Shown: positions 15,581-25,873 of the stretch, one piece after another
Position numbering within the stretch: the stretch's first letter is position 1
How the letters are laid out: the number at the start of each line of letters is the position of its first letter
NCBI GenBank assembly: GCA_015063525.1
Contig: SVTZ01000004.1
Coordinates: 1 to 36,723 of the forward strand
Direction of reading: 5' to 3'
DNA: 36,723 bases
Source of the DNA: Oscillospiraceae bacterium
GTDB taxonomy: Bacteria > Bacillota > Clostridia > Oscillospirales > CAG-272
The notes under the pieces: model-generated
What the model saw: only the letters and a program-made list of their open reading frames with translations
Told to the model about the DNA's origin: nothing
Databases searched by the model: none
Position numbers and translations under genes: made by a program

Positions 15581-18256
15581 ATGCTTGAACTCAGAAGTAT
15601 TAAAAAGGATTACATAACCGCCTCTGAGACGGTTAACGCTCTGCGCGGCGTGGATATCACCTTCCGCGATAGGGAATTTGTTTCGATACTCGGCCCGTCC
15701 GGCTGCGGAAAAACCACCCTTCTTAACATCGTTGGCGGTCTTGACAGATACACTTCGGGCGACTTGGTGATTAACGGAAAAAGCACAAAGCTCTACCGCG
15801 ACCGCGATTGGGACATATATAGAAACCATCGCGTAGGCTTTATTTTCCAGGCATACAACCTCATTCCTCACCAAACGGTGCTTGGTAACGTTGAGCTTGC
15901 GCTTACCATTGCTGGCATTGATAAGGAGGAAAGAGTAAGACGCGCAAAGGCGGCACTTGATAAGGTAGGTCTGTCGGATCAGTATTATAAGAAGCCAAAT
16001 CAGCTCTCCGGCGGTCAGTGTCAGCGTGTTGCTATTGCAAGAGCGCTGGTAAACGAGCCTGAAATTCTTCTTGCCGACGAGCCTACCGGTGCACTCGATA
16101 CAGTAACAAGCGTGCAGATAATGGAGCTTATCCGTGAGATCGCGGGTGAGCGTCTTGTTATAATGGTAACACATAATCCCGAGCTTGCCGAGCAGTATTC
16201 CAATAGAATAGTAAGGCTTCTTGACGGTAATATTATCGAGGACACCAATCCCGTGACCGAGGAGGAATACGCTGCCCTTGCCGTAGCAGAGAGTGAGAAA
16301 ATTTCCGCAGAAGCCAAGGGGAAATTACAGAAGGAAAAGGCAAAGATGTCGGTATTTACCGCATTCCGCCTCTCGGCTAAAAACCTTATCTCTAAGAAGG
16401 GAAGAACAACCATGGTCGGCTTTGCCGGCTCTATAGGCATTATCGGAATCGCTATGGTTCTCGCCTTCTCCGCGGGTATCAAGGGTTATATCGCGTCTAT
16501 GCAGGACGATATGCTGTCTGGCAACCCCATTACGATACAAAAAAATGCCTTTGACCTTAGCGCTATAACAGGTATGATGGATAACGATGATAAAATTGAT
16601 ATCATCAAAAACCCCAATAGCGTTTACATCTCGTCGGTAGTGGAATATCTTATCAAGACCAGCGACACCTTTGATACTATGCTGGTTGAAAACGAGATAA
16701 CCCGTGAATACATCGAATACGTTAAGGCTATGCCCGAGGAATATTACAACGCTATCGTGTTTAACTACGGCCTTGACATGAACAGAACCATTTTCACAGA
16801 TTTTCATGAAATTCCCGACGGCGACGGCAGACATATGTCGTTGAAGCAGGTGACGGATATATATAAATCGGTTCTCAAGGATACCGATTATAAGGATCTT
16901 GCGGGAATGGTAGACAGCCTTGCGCCTAATCTTTCTCAGGCTCCCGGTAACGAGGAATATATTATGAATCAGTACGAGCTTCTTGAGGGTAAGCTCGCTA
17001 CCGAGAAGGATGAGGTAATGCTCGTTCTTGACTCGGATGATGAGTTATCCGACCTGCTTCTTGCGAAGCTCGGCTATTACAGCCAGGCTGAATTCCTTGA
17101 GATAATCCATAAGGCGTCGGATAAGGACGATGAGGGCAACCCCATATATGATGAGGCGCTTTACCGCGATTATTTCACCTACGACGAGCTTCTCCGCAAG
17201 ACATTTACTTGGTATCCCACCGATAGTATTTTTGATACTACCGAGGTCACTATAAGCAACCCTATAACAGGTGACACCGTTACCACAGCTCCTGTTTATA
17301 CCGGCGAGATGGAGTCGGCAGACAGCGAAGGTATGACGCTTAAGGTTGTAGGTATTCTTACTCCCCGCGACAATATCTCCTACGGCGTACTTTCCTCGGG
17401 CATTTATTACACCGAGGCCCTGACAGAGTATATTCTTGAAGTAAACGCAGACTCCGAGTTTATTGACTATCTTGTAGCTGATGAGGAAAATGCCGCAAAG
17501 CCTCTTATCAGCTTTACCTACGAATACGATTACATGCCCTACGACGCCTTTGACGGTGCAACCATCATCGGCGAGAGCAAGACTGAGAAGGCAGGAACCG
17601 TATTCTCTGCTGTTAATACCAGAGAGTCTATTGCAAGAAATCTCGGTGGCAACGACCTTGCAAATAACGTAAAGATATATCCCATATCCTTTGATGACAA
17701 GATTTTGGTAACTCAGTATCTCGACAAGTGGAATGACGAGGATCTTACACTTACCGTAGACGGCGTAGAGATTTCCGGCGATAGCAGAAGAGAGGTTACC
17801 TACACCGATACCCTCGAGCTTATCATCAATATGGTAAACACGATGATCGACATTATCTCCTATGCCCTTATCGCCTTTACCTCAATTTCGCTTGTGGTTT
17901 CTACCGTTATGATCGGTATTATCACATACGTATCGGTGGTTGAGCGTATTAAGGAGATCGGTGTTATCCGTTCTCTTGGCGGACGTAAGCGTGACGTAAG
18001 CAATCTCTTCATCGCGGAGACTGCAATTATCGGCCTTCTTGCAGGACTTATCGGTATCGGCGCGACCTATCTTATTTCTGTTATCGTCAACCTGATACTT
18101 GAGCCGCTTATCGGCTATGCTAACATCGCGGCTCTTCCCGCATCCAACGCGGTATTCCTTGTATGCCTGAGCATAATCCTGACTCTTATTTCCGGTCTTG
18201 CTCCCGCAAAGAGCGCTGCAAATAAGGATCCCGTTGTGGCACTCAGAACCGAATAA
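15581..18256 (+). CDS. Fused ABC transporter, ATPase plus FtsX/MacB-type permease
   Basis: 891-aa single-chain transporter. Residues 1-230 are the ATPase: Walker A GPSGCGKTTLLN, Q-loop FIFQAYNLIPHQTV, signature LSGGQCQRVAIARAL, Walker B ILLADEPTGALD, and switch His in MVTHNPE. A membrane helix follows near residues 280-305 (FAGSIGIIGIAMVLAFSAG). A large soluble extracytoplasmic domain of about 430 residues comes next, then three C-terminal helices with an FtsX domain (VVERIKEIGVIRSLGGRKRDV). The one-ATPase, four-helix layout is the MacB/mechanotransmission class, used for lipoprotein, peptide or antibiotic handling rather than classic import. It is fused in ATPase-permease order and works alone here: no membrane-fusion partner, sensor kinase or second permease is adjacent. 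Substrate unknown. Confidence 0.92.
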   Translation: MLELRSIKKDYITASETVNALRGVDITFRDREFVSILGPSGCGKTTLLNIVGGLDRYTSGDLVINGKSTKLYRDRDWDIYRNHRVGFIFQAYNLIPHQTVLGNVELALTIAGIDKEERVRRAKAALDKVGLSDQYYKKPNQLSGGQCQRVAIARALVNEPEILLADEPTGALDTVTSVQIMELIREIAGERLVIMVTHNPELAEQYSNRIVRLLDGNIIEDTNPVTEEEYAALAVAESEKISAEAKGKLQKEKAKMSVFTAFRLSAKNLISKKGRTTMVGFAGSIGIIGIAMVLAFSAGIKGYIASMQDDMLSGNPITIQKNAFDLSAITGMMDNDDKIDIIKNPNSVYISSVVEYLIKTSDTFDTMLVENEITREYIEYVKAMPEEYYNAIVFNYGLDMNRTIFTDFHEIPDGDGRHMSLKQVTDIYKSVLKDTDYKDLAGMVDSLAPNLSQAPGNEEYIMNQYELLEGKLATEKDEVMLVLDSDDELSDLLLAKLGYYSQAEFLEIIHKASDKDDEGNPIYDEALYRDYFTYDELLRKTFTWYPTDSIFDTTEVTISNPITGDTVTTAPVYTGEMESADSEGMTLKVVGILTPRDNISYGVLSSGIYYTEALTEYILEVNADSEFIDYLVADEENAAKPLISFTYEYDYMPYDAFDGATIIGESKTEKAGTVFSAVNTRESIARNLGGNDLANNVKIYPISFDDKILVTQYLDKWNDEDLTLTVDGVEISGDSRREVTYTDTLELIINMVNTMIDIISYALIAFTSISLVVSTVMIGIITYVSVVERIKEIGVIRSLGGRKRDVSNLFIAETAIIGLLAGLIGIGATYLISVIVNLILEPLIGYANIAALPASNAVFLVCLSIILTLISGLAPAKSAANKDPVVALRTE

Positions 18257-18272
18257 ACCAACAAATGATTTT

Positions 18273-18306
18273 AAGGCGGAGCGCATTTTTTGCTCCGCCT
18301 TTTTTC
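18273..18306 (+). terminator. Terminator after ABC transporter gene
   Basis: Perfect 10-bp stem AAGGCGGAGC / GCTCCGCCTT (18273-18282 with 18292-18301) followed by TTTTT. Confidence 0.92.
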
Positions 18307-18329
18307 TTAAATTTTTAGTATTAAGACTC

Positions 18330-18358
18330 TTGACATTAAAATAATACTATGTTATAAT
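18330..18358 (+). promoter_or_regulatory. Consensus promoter of the pyr operon
   Basis: TTGACA (18330-18335), 17-base spacer, TATAAT (18353-18358), both perfect. The predicted leader to pyrC is only about 30 bases, too short for a PyrR-type attenuator. Confidence 0.9.
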
Positions 18359-18396
18359 ATTACGAAATAATATAAAAGAAAGGGGATGTTTTAGCG

Positions 18397-19638
18397 ATGA
18401 CTTTGTTCCGTAATGCTTTCGTATATGAAAACGGCAAAATTAATCAGCTTGATATGCTTTTTGATGGCTCCTCTCTTTCGGTTTTCAGAGGAGACGTATC
18501 CTCTTTTGACGCTTGCACCGTAATCGATAATGCTCTTATTATCCCCGGTCTTTGTGATGTTCACGTTCATCTCAGAGAGCCGGGATTTTCTTATAAGGAG
18601 ACTATTGCAACGGGTACTGCGGCCTCGGCGAGAGGCGGATACACCGCGGTATGCTCGATGCCGAATCTCGATCCAACTCCCGACAGTAGGGAAAATCTTG
18701 AAAAACAGCTTGAAATCATAAGGCGTGACGCGTTTATTCCCGTGTTCCCTTACGGTACGATTACGAAGGGCGAGCGAGGCGCGAGTCTTGCTGACCTTGA
18801 GGAGATAGCTCCCGACGTTATCGGTTTCTCGGACGACGGACGAGGAGTTCAGAGCGAGGAGATGATGCGCTCGGCTATGCTTCACGCTAAGGCTCTCGGT
18901 AAGATGATTGTTGCCCACTGTGAGGATAATTCGCTCCTTCGCGGCGGCTATATTCACGATGGCGAGTACGCGGCGGCACATGGACATAGAGGCATCTGCT
19001 CAGAGAGCGAGTGGCTGCCTATAAAGCGCGACCTTGAGCTTGTGCGCGAGACCGGGTGCGCCTACCACGTCTGCCATATATCGACTAAAGAGAGTGTCGA
19101 GGTGATAAGAAGGGCAAAGGACGAAGGTTTGAACGTCACCTGCGAGACAGGACCGCATTACATTCTTCTTGACGACTTACACCTTCAGGAGGACGGACGC
19201 TTTAAGATGAATCCGCCTCTGCGCTCGCCTGCTGATCGCGAGGCAATACTTGAGGGAATTCTCGACGGTACCATCGATATGATCGCCACCGACCACGCTC
19301 CCCACTCTGCTGAGGAAAAGTCGCGCGGCCTTGATGGAAGTGCGATGGGAGTGGTTGGAATTGAGACCGCCTTTCCGATTATGTACACAAAGCTTGTTAA
19401 AACGGGCATAATAAGCCTTGAAAAGCTTATCCGTCTTATGTGTGAAGCTCCGAGAGAGCGATTTGGCATTAAGACCGACCCCGGATTTACCGTTTTTGAG
19501 GTGGAGACTGAATATGAAATCGATCCCGCGGAATTTCTTTCTAAGGGAAAGGCTACGCCCTTTGCGGGCGAAAAGGTTGTTGGCAGATGTCTGCTGACGG
19601 TGTATGGCGGCAAGGCCGTCTATTCGAAAATAGATTAA
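18397..19638 (+). CDS. pyrC: Dihydroorotase
   Basis: Third step of UMP synthesis: cyclises carbamoyl aspartate to dihydroorotate. 413 aa, the length of the class I (Bacillus-type) enzyme. The first metal motif is DVHVHLREPGF. The rest of the amidohydrolase site is visible: VAHCEDN, CHISTKES for the metal histidines, and the catalytic Asp in IATDHAPHS. AGGGG lies 11 bases upstream of the ATG. It is first in the seven-gene operon and 21 bases before carB. The short leader has no attenuator-like hairpins, so nucleotide control, if any, must act at initiation or outside this region. Confidence 0.95.
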   Translation: MTLFRNAFVYENGKINQLDMLFDGSSLSVFRGDVSSFDACTVIDNALIIPGLCDVHVHLREPGFSYKETIATGTAASARGGYTAVCSMPNLDPTPDSRENLEKQLEIIRRDAFIPVFPYGTITKGERGASLADLEEIAPDVIGFSDDGRGVQSEEMMRSAMLHAKALGKMIVAHCEDNSLLRGGYIHDGEYAAAHGHRGICSESEWLPIKRDLELVRETGCAYHVCHISTKESVEVIRRAKDEGLNVTCETGPHYILLDDLHLQEDGRFKMNPPLRSPADREAILEGILDGTIDMIATDHAPHSAEEKSRGLDGSAMGVVGIETAFPIMYTKLVKTGIISLEKLIRLMCEAPRERFGIKTDPGFTVFEVETEYEIDPAEFLSKGKATPFAGEKVVGRCLLTVYGGKAVYSKID

Positions 19639-19659
19639 TTTTGAAGGGGAGAAAATAAA

Positions 19660-22600
19660 ATGGCAAAGAGAACCGATATAAAGAGAATAATGATAATCGG
19701 ATCGGGCCCCATCGTTATCGGTCAGGCGGCAGAGTTTGATTACGCAGGCACTCAGGCCTGTCTTGCGCTTAAGGAGGAGGGCTACGAGGTCGTTCTCGTC
19801 AACTCCAACCCCGCTACCATAATGACCGACACCGCTATTGCGGACAAGGTGTATATGGAGCCCCTGACCCTTGAGTATATTGCGAAAATTTTGAGATACG
19901 AGCGCCCCGACGCTATTCTTCCCGGCATCGGCGGACAGACAGGTCTTAACCTTGCTATGCAGCTCGAGAAGAAGGGCATTCTTAAGGAGTGCCGCGTAGA
20001 GCTTCTCGGTACAAGCAGCGAGAGCATTGAGAGGGCGGAGGACAGAGAGCTCTTTAAGGAGCTTTGCGCCTCTATCGGCGAGCCCACAATTCCCTCGGAG
20101 ATCACCTACAACCTTGAGGAGGCAAAGGCGGCGGCAGAGCGTATCGGATACCCGGTCGTTCTTCGTCCCGCCTTCACTCTCGGCGGCACCGGCGGCGGCT
20201 TTGCGTATAACGAGGCCGAGCTTTGTGAGATCGGTATCAACGCATTCAAGCTCTCTCCCGTGCATCAGGTGCTTATTGAAAAGAGTGTAAAGGGATATAA
20301 GGAGATTGAGTTTGAGGTTATGCGCGACGGCAGCGATCATGCGATCACCATCTGCGGTATGGAGAATATCGATCCTGTCGGCGTTCACACCGGTGACTCT
20401 ATCGTTGTTGCGCCCATTATGACTCTGTCCGAGAGCGACAGAAAGATGCTTAACGACTCGGCTATAAAGATCATTAGAGAGCTGAAGATTGAGGGAGGAT
20501 GTAACGTTCAGTTTGCTCTTAACCCCGAAACAAGCGAATATTACCTTATCGAGGTAAATCCCCGTGTTTCCAGAAGCTCTGCTCTTGCATCCAAGGCGTC
20601 AGGCTATCCTATCGCCCGCGTTACCGCTAAGATTGCTGTAGGTATGACCCTTGAGGAGATAAAGATTGCAAATACAAACGCAGCCTTTGAGCCTGAGCTT
20701 GACTACGTTATTGCCAAGCTTCCCAGATTCCCCTTCGATAAGTTTACCGCTGCATCCAACACTCTCGGCACTCAGATGAAGGCAACCGGTGAGGTTATGG
20801 GCATTGGCTCTAACCTTGAGGAATGTCTGCTCAAGGGCATCAGATCGCTTGAGATCGGCGTAAATCATATTTATCACAAGAAATTCGACGCTATGTCTGC
20901 CGATGAGCTTCGCGACTATATCGCACAGTTCCGCGATGACAACATCTTCGCCATTGCAGAGCTTATGCGCCGCGGCGAGAGCGTTGCGAATATCCACGAG
21001 ATAACTAAGATTACCTCCTTCTTCCTTGATTCCATCAAGAAGATCATTGATATGGAAGAAACCCTTAAGGCAAACGTTCTTGACGTCGAAACCCTTAAGG
21101 CGGCGAAGAAGATGGGCTTCTCTGATAAATTCATCGCTAAATTGTGGAATAAAACCGAACTTGATATCTTTAAAATGAGAAAGGAAGAGGCTATCTTCCC
21201 TGTATTCCGTATGGTGGACACCTGCCATACCGGCGCATATATACCCTATTTTTATTCCTCTTATACCGGAGAAAACACGTCAAAGCTTACCGATAAGAAG
21301 AAGATCGTAGTTCTCGGTGCGGGTCCTATTCGTATCGGTCAGGGAGTTGAGTTTGACTACTCCACCGTTCACGCGGTTTCCACAATTAAGAAGTCCGGCT
21401 ATGAGGCTATCATTATTAATAACAACCCCGAGACGGTTTCCACAGATTATACCACAGCGGACAAGCTTTATTTCGAGCCTCTGACTACAGAGGACGTGAT
21501 GAACATTATCGAGTTTGAGAAGCCTCTTGGCGTTGTTGCCTCTCTCGGCGGACAGACCGCTATCAACCTTGCTGAGCCTCTTGATGCTCTCGGTGTTAAG
21601 ATAATCGGCACCGACTGCAAGGCTATTGACAGAGCGGAGAACCGCCACGCATTCGAGAGCCTTCTCAAGGAGCTTGGAATTCCTCAGCCTGAGGGCAGGG
21701 CGGTGACTAAGATAGAGGACGGCGTCGAGGCGGCAAAGAAAATAGGCTATCCTGTTCTGGTTCGTCCCTCCTTCGTTCTCGGCGGCCGCGCTATGCAGAT
21801 CGTTGCAAACGAGGAACAGCTTCGCCATTACCTTAAGACCGCCGTTGAGATAGATGAGGACAGACCTGTTCTCGTTGACAAGTATATCAGTGGTAAGGAG
21901 GTTGAGGTGGACGCGATCTGCGACGGACGCGATGTTTTTGTGCCCGGTATTATGGAGCTTGTTGAGCGTACCGGTATTCACTCGGGCGACTCCATCAGCG
22001 TTTATCCCACATTCTCGATCTCTAATAAGGTGAAGGGAACTATCCTTCAGTACGCAAAGAAGCTTGGTCTTGGCATCGGCATCGTCGGCCTTTACAATAT
22101 TCAGTTTATAGTTGATAAGAGCGACGAGGTCTATATCATAGAGGTTAATCCCAGATCCTCGAGAACCGTTCCCTTCCTCTCAAAAGCAACCGGCTACAGC
22201 CTTGCGGACATTGCAACCGAGTGTATTCTCGGCAAGACCCTAAAGGAGCAGGGAATATTCGACCTCTATCCCGAGGAGAAGAAAAGATGGTACGTTAAGG
22301 TACCTGTATTCTCCTTTAATAAGCTTCGCGGTCTTGATGCGTATCTCTCCCCCGAGATGAAGTCTACGGGCGAGGCTATCGGCTACGATGATAAGTACTA
22401 TCGAGCACTCTATAAGGCTCTTCAGGCCTCGGGAATGCACCTGCAGAATTACGGTACCGTTCTTGCCACCATCGCCGACTGCGATAAGGAAGAGTCTCTT
22501 TCTCTTATCCGACGTTTCTATAACCTCGGCTTTAATATTGAGGCCACTTCAGGAACCGCAAAGTTCCTTAAGGAAAACGGAATCCGTACTCACGTTTTGA

Positions 22601-22833
22601 AGAAGCTCTCCGATGGCTCGGAGGAAATTGCCGACTCTATCCGTCAGGGACACATCGCCTACGTTATCAATACCAGCGATTCCGCTTCCTCGGGTGTGAC
22701 ACGCGATGGCTTTGAGATCAGAAAGTACGCGACAGAGAATAACGTTACGGTCTTTACGTCTCTTGATACCGTGCGTGTGCTTCTCGACGTTCTTGAGGAG
22801 ACAACTTTGACTATATCCACTATTGATTCATAA
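19660..22833 (+). CDS. carB: Carbamoyl-phosphate synthase large subunit
   Basis: Makes carbamoyl phosphate from bicarbonate, ammonia and two ATP; normally the ammonia comes from the small subunit CarA. 1057 aa, full length. Two homologous halves each begin with an ATP-grasp unit: KRIMIIGSGPIVIGQAAEFDYAGTQ near residue 10 and IVVLGAGPIRIGQGVEFDYS near 550. Each half carries its ATP-binding core (LRPAFTLGGTGGGF and VRPSFVLGGRAMQI). The C-terminal about 130 residues form the MGS-like allosteric domain (IEATSGTAKFL), where UMP acts in other species. AAGGGGAG precedes the ATG. carA is absent from the operon and the window, which is unusual and implies a separate locus. Confidence 0.97.
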   Translation: MAKRTDIKRIMIIGSGPIVIGQAAEFDYAGTQACLALKEEGYEVVLVNSNPATIMTDTAIADKVYMEPLTLEYIAKILRYERPDAILPGIGGQTGLNLAMQLEKKGILKECRVELLGTSSESIERAEDRELFKELCASIGEPTIPSEITYNLEEAKAAAERIGYPVVLRPAFTLGGTGGGFAYNEAELCEIGINAFKLSPVHQVLIEKSVKGYKEIEFEVMRDGSDHAITICGMENIDPVGVHTGDSIVVAPIMTLSESDRKMLNDSAIKIIRELKIEGGCNVQFALNPETSEYYLIEVNPRVSRSSALASKASGYPIARVTAKIAVGMTLEEIKIANTNAAFEPELDYVIAKLPRFPFDKFTAASNTLGTQMKATGEVMGIGSNLEECLLKGIRSLEIGVNHIYHKKFDAMSADELRDYIAQFRDDNIFAIAELMRRGESVANIHEITKITSFFLDSIKKIIDMEETLKANVLDVETLKAAKKMGFSDKFIAKLWNKTELDIFKMRKEEAIFPVFRMVDTCHTGAYIPYFYSSYTGENTSKLTDKKKIVVLGAGPIRIGQGVEFDYSTVHAVSTIKKSGYEAIIINNNPETVSTDYTTADKLYFEPLTTEDVMNIIEFEKPLGVVASLGGQTAINLAEPLDALGVKIIGTDCKAIDRAENRHAFESLLKELGIPQPEGRAVTKIEDGVEAAKKIGYPVLVRPSFVLGGRAMQIVANEEQLRHYLKTAVEIDEDRPVLVDKYISGKEVEVDAICDGRDVFVPGIMELVERTGIHSGDSISVYPTFSISNKVKGTILQYAKKLGLGIGIVGLYNIQFIVDKSDEVYIIEVNPRSSRTVPFLSKATGYSLADIATECILGKTLKEQGIFDLYPEEKKRWYVKVPVFSFNKLRGLDAYLSPEMKSTGEAIGYDDKYYRALYKALQASGMHLQNYGTVLATIADCDKEESLSLIRRFYNLGFNIEATSGTAKFLKENGIRTHVLKKLSDGSEEIADSIRQGHIAYVINTSDSASSGVTRDGFEIRKYATENNVTVFTSLDTVRVLLDVLEETTLTISTIDS

Positions 22834-22842
22834 GGAATAATG

Positions 22843-23577
22843 ATGAAAAACTCAGTTTTCACAATTACAAAAAACGAGAAATTGACAAGCAACGTTTACA
22901 TTATGACTTTAAAAGGTGATACCGAAGATATTCGTTGCGGTCAGTTCGTGAATATAAAGCTTGACGGTCTGTTCCTGCGCCGTCCCATCTCGGTGTGCGA
23001 CCTTGAGGGCGACATACTCACCCTTATCTACAAGGTGGTAGGTCAGGGAACGGAGCAAATGAGCAGGATGAGCAAGGGCGAGAGTCTTGACCTTCTTACC
23101 GGCCTCGGCAACGGCTATGACATCTCTCTTTCGGGTGAAAAACCAGTACTTCTCGGCGGCGGCGTTGGAGTTCCTCCCCTTTATCTTCTCTGCCGTGAGC
23201 TTATCAAAGAGGGTAAAAAGCCTACTGTAATTCTCGGCTTCAATAAGGCCGACGAGGTGTTCTATGAGAGGGAGTTTGCCTCTCTTGGTGCAGACGTTTT
23301 GGTTGCCACCGCCGATGGCTCTTACGGTATAAAGGGATTTGTTACCGATGCTCTTTCGGGCGTTGATTACACCTATTTCTACACCTGCGGCCCTGAGCCA
23401 ATGCTTAAGGCGGTTTATAAAGCAACGAATACAAGCGGTCAGCTTTCCTTTGAGGAGAGAATGGGCTGCGGCTTCGGCGCGTGTATGGGCTGCTCCTGCA
23501 AGACTGTCACCGGTTACAAAAGAATATGCAAAGAGGGCCCCGTTCTCAAGAAGGAGGAAATCTTATGGGAAAAATGA
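22843..23577 (+). CDS. pyrK: Dihydroorotate dehydrogenase electron-transfer subunit
   Basis: Iron-sulfur flavoprotein partner of PyrD that passes electrons from dihydroorotate to NAD+. The two ATGs at 22840 and 22843 are adjacent; AAGGA (22832-22836) favours the second (6-base spacing), giving 244 aa. The FAD/NAD fold shows LRRPISVCD, then the nucleotide loop GGGVGVPPLYLL. The C-terminal [2Fe-2S] cluster motif is ERMGCGFGACMGCSCKT followed by a further Cys in RICKEG. The gene starts 9 bases after carB and overlaps pyrD by 13 bases, so translation is likely coupled, as expected for two subunits of one enzyme. Confidence 0.94.
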   Translation: MKNSVFTITKNEKLTSNVYIMTLKGDTEDIRCGQFVNIKLDGLFLRRPISVCDLEGDILTLIYKVVGQGTEQMSRMSKGESLDLLTGLGNGYDISLSGEKPVLLGGGVGVPPLYLLCRELIKEGKKPTVILGFNKADEVFYEREFASLGADVLVATADGSYGIKGFVTDALSGVDYTYFYTCGPEPMLKAVYKATNTSGQLSFEERMGCGFGACMGCSCKTVTGYKRICKEGPVLKKEEILWEK

Positions 23578-24476
23578 GCGTAAATCTTCTCGGTATTGAG
23601 CTTGATAATCCCGTAATTCCCGCCTCGGGAACATTCGGCTTCGGCTACGAGTTTGCCGAAATTTATGACATAAATATTCTCGGAACATTTTCCTTTAAGG
23701 GTACAACAAAGGACCCTCGCTTCGGCAATCCCACACCCCGTATTGCCGAGTGTCCTAACGGAATGATAAATGCTGTGGGACTGCAAAATCCCGGTGTTGA
23801 AAATGTAATTTCCGAGGAGCTTCCAAAGCTTAAAAATTGCTTTAACAAGCCGGTTATGGCAAACGTCTCCGGCTTCTCGATAGATGAATACGTCTACACC
23901 TGCGAAAGGCTTGATAAATGCGAACAAGTTGGCTGGCTTGAGGTGAATATCAGCTGTCCCAACGTTCACGGCGGCGGAATGGCGTTTGGAACAAGTCCTG
24001 AGGGCGCAGCCGAGGTTGTTCGTGCGGTAAAGGCTGTTACTACAAAGCCCATTATCGTTAAGCTCTCGCCCAACGTTACCGACATAGTCGCAATTGCAAA
24101 GGCCTGTGAGGCGGCAGGTGCTGACGGCATCAGCCTTATTAATACTCTTCTGGGTATGAGAATAGACCTTAGAACAAAGAAGCCGGTTATCGCAAACAAA
24201 ATGGGCGGATTTTCCGGCCCTGCCATCTTCCCCGTGGCGGTGAGAATGGTCTACCAGGTCTCCCACGCGGTGAATATTCCCGTAATCGGAATGGGCGGTG
24301 TTTCCTCGGCGGAGGACGTTATTGAAATGATGCTTGCGGGCGCTACGGCGGTGCAGGTGGGTGCGGCGAATTTAGTCGATCCCCTTGCCTGCAAGAAAAT
24401 CATTGAGGATCTGCCGAGAGTTATGGAAAAATACGGAATAGATAATTTAAAGGATATAATAGGAGGAGTACAGTAA
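23565..24476 (+). CDS. pyrD: Dihydroorotate dehydrogenase B, catalytic subunit
   Basis: Oxidises dihydroorotate to orotate with FMN, as the class 1B enzyme that needs PyrK. The track ORF begins inside pyrK at 23481. The real start is the ATG at 23565, with AAGGAGG 7 bases before it, giving 303 aa. The family core is visible: [13 protein letters not shown], the FMN-site [15 protein letters not shown], the catalytic cysteine in [21 protein letters not shown], and the phosphate loop [10 protein letters not shown]. The stop codon overlaps the pyrF start by one base (TAATG). With PyrK next to it, the NAD+-linked cytosolic form is well supported. Confidence 0.96.
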   Translation: MGKMSVNLLGIELDNPVIPASGTFGFGYEFAEIYDINILGTFSFKGTTKDPRFGNPTPRIAECPNGMINAVGLQNPGVENVISEELPKLKNCFNKPVMANVSGFSIDEYVYTCERLDKCEQVGWLEVNISCPNVHGGGMAFGTSPEGAAEVVRAVKAVTTKPIIVKLSPNVTDIVAIAKACEAAGADGISLINTLLGMRIDLRTKKPVIANKMGGFSGPAIFPVAVRMVYQVSHAVNIPVIGMGGVSSAEDVIEMMLAGATAVQVGAANLVDPLACKKIIEDLPRVMEKYGIDNLKDIIGGVQ

Positions 24477-25174
24477 TGGGAAAGGACGTAATTATCGCCT
24501 GCGATTTTGACAGCGCGGAAAAGACATTCGCATTTCTTGATAAATTCACCGGCAAAAAGCCCTTCGTAAAGATCGGAATGGAGCTTTACTATGCCGAAGG
24601 ACCTTCCATAGTGAAGGAGATAAAAAAGAGAGGCCACAAGATATTCCTCGACCTTAAGCTTCACGATATTCCTAACACCGTGAAGAAGGGAATGGCGGTT
24701 CTATCCCGCCTTGACGTGGATATGACTAATCTCCACGCTGCAGGAACCAAGAGAATGATGGAGGCGGCTATCGAGGGACTTACAAGACCCGATGGCACAA
24801 GACCTTTGCTTATCGCTGTTACCCAGCTTACCTCAACCGACCAGGAGAGTATGGAAAATGATCTTCTTATAAAGGCTCCTATTGACGAGGTTGTTATGCA
24901 CTACGCTTCCTGCGCTCGCGATGCGGGACTTGACGGCGTTGTTTGTTCTCCCCTTGAAGCAGGAAAGGTACATGCAAGATGCGGCGAGGGATTTGTTACC
25001 GTAACTCCCGGTGTCCGCTTTGCTGATGGCGACGTTGGAGATCAGAAGCGCGTTATGACACCCGCCGAGGCAAAGAAGATCGGCTCGGATTACATCGTTG
25101 TCGGCAGACCTATCACTGCGGCAGATGATCCCGTGGCGGCATACGAGAGATGCTGCAGAGAATTCATTGACTAA
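24476..25174 (+). CDS. pyrF: Orotidine 5'-phosphate decarboxylase
   Basis: Last step to UMP. 232 aa, a normal length for the class I enzyme. The catalytic Asp-Lys-Asp array sits in [13 protein letters not shown]. The start [19 protein letters not shown] and the phosphate-binding end [15 protein letters not shown] (Arg in VGRPI) are typical. The ATG overlaps the pyrD stop by one base, and GGAGG lies just upstream inside pyrD, implying translational coupling. Ten bases separate it from pyrE. Confidence 0.96.
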   Translation: MGKDVIIACDFDSAEKTFAFLDKFTGKKPFVKIGMELYYAEGPSIVKEIKKRGHKIFLDLKLHDIPNTVKKGMAVLSRLDVDMTNLHAAGTKRMMEAAIEGLTRPDGTRPLLIAVTQLTSTDQESMENDLLIKAPIDEVVMHYASCARDAGLDGVVCSPLEAGKVHARCGEGFVTVTPGVRFADGDVGDQKRVMTPAEAKKIGSDYIVVGRPITAADDPVAAYERCCREFID

Positions 25175-25184
25175 GAGGTGCAAA

Positions 25185-25841
25185 ATGGAACAGTACAAGA
25201 GAGAATTTATACAGTTTCTTGAGGGCGCAGGCGTTCTCAAGTTTGGTGACTTTACCGCAAAAAGCGGAAGAAAAATCCCTTATTTCATCAACGCGGGTGA
25301 GATAAAGACCGGTGATCATATCGCAAAGCTTGGCGAATTTTACGCCAAGGCGTATCTTGAGAAGGTCGGCAGAGAAAGATGCGTGCTCTACGGTCCCGCA
25401 TATAAGGGTATTTCTATCGCTGTTTCGGCATCTGTCGGTCTCTCAAAGCAGGGACTCGACCTTCCCTTCTTCTTTAACAGAAAAGAGGCAAAGGATCACG
25501 GAGAGGGCGGCGTTTTCGTCGGCTATAAGCCTTCTGGGGGTGAGAAAATCGTAATTGTTGAGGACGTTATCACCGCAGGCACAGCTATCCGCGAGAGTAT
25601 GGAGATCCTCTCCTCTCTTGAGGGTGCAAAGGTTGTTGCAACCTTCGTTATGGTTGACCGCAAGGAAAAGGGCAAGGGCGAAAAGTCCGCTATGGCAGAG
25701 GTTGGCGAGGAGTTCGGCTTCCCCGTTTACTCGGTTGTTGACGTTTACGATATTATCGAGTACCTTTCCGAGGACGAGAAGAATACCGAAAACGTTGAGA
25801 GGATAAAGAAATACCTCGAGGTTTACGGAGCAAAAGCGTAA
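25185..25841 (+). CDS. pyrE: Orotate phosphoribosyltransferase
   Basis: Joins orotate and PRPP to give OMP. The track starts at 25098 inside pyrF. I use the ATG at 25185 (218 aa), preceded by AAGAGGTG and matching the family N-terminus ([22 protein letters not shown]). The PRPP motif is [16 protein letters not shown]. The flexible loop [14 protein letters not shown] is complete, in the longer Escherichia coli style. It is the sixth gene of the operon, 32 bases before pyrB. Confidence 0.96.
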   Translation: MEQYKREFIQFLEGAGVLKFGDFTAKSGRKIPYFINAGEIKTGDHIAKLGEFYAKAYLEKVGRERCVLYGPAYKGISIAVSASVGLSKQGLDLPFFFNRKEAKDHGEGGVFVGYKPSGGEKIVIVEDVITAGTAIRESMEILSSLEGAKVVATFVMVDRKEKGKGEKSAMAEVGEEFGFPVYSVVDVYDIIEYLSEDEKNTENVERIKKYLEVYGAKA

Positions 25842-25873
25842 AATACAAATTACTGTCAACAAGGAGAACAAGA

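Noticed and set aside
18386-18394. ATG-TTT-TAG mini-ORF right after AGGGG in the pyrC leader
   Set aside because: The ribosome site touches the ATG with no spacing, so initiation there is unlikely; the same site suits pyrC better.
19177-20388. 403-aa minus-strand ORF across pyrC and carB
   Set aside because: Overlaps two certain genes in an operon and has a composition typical of antisense shadows.
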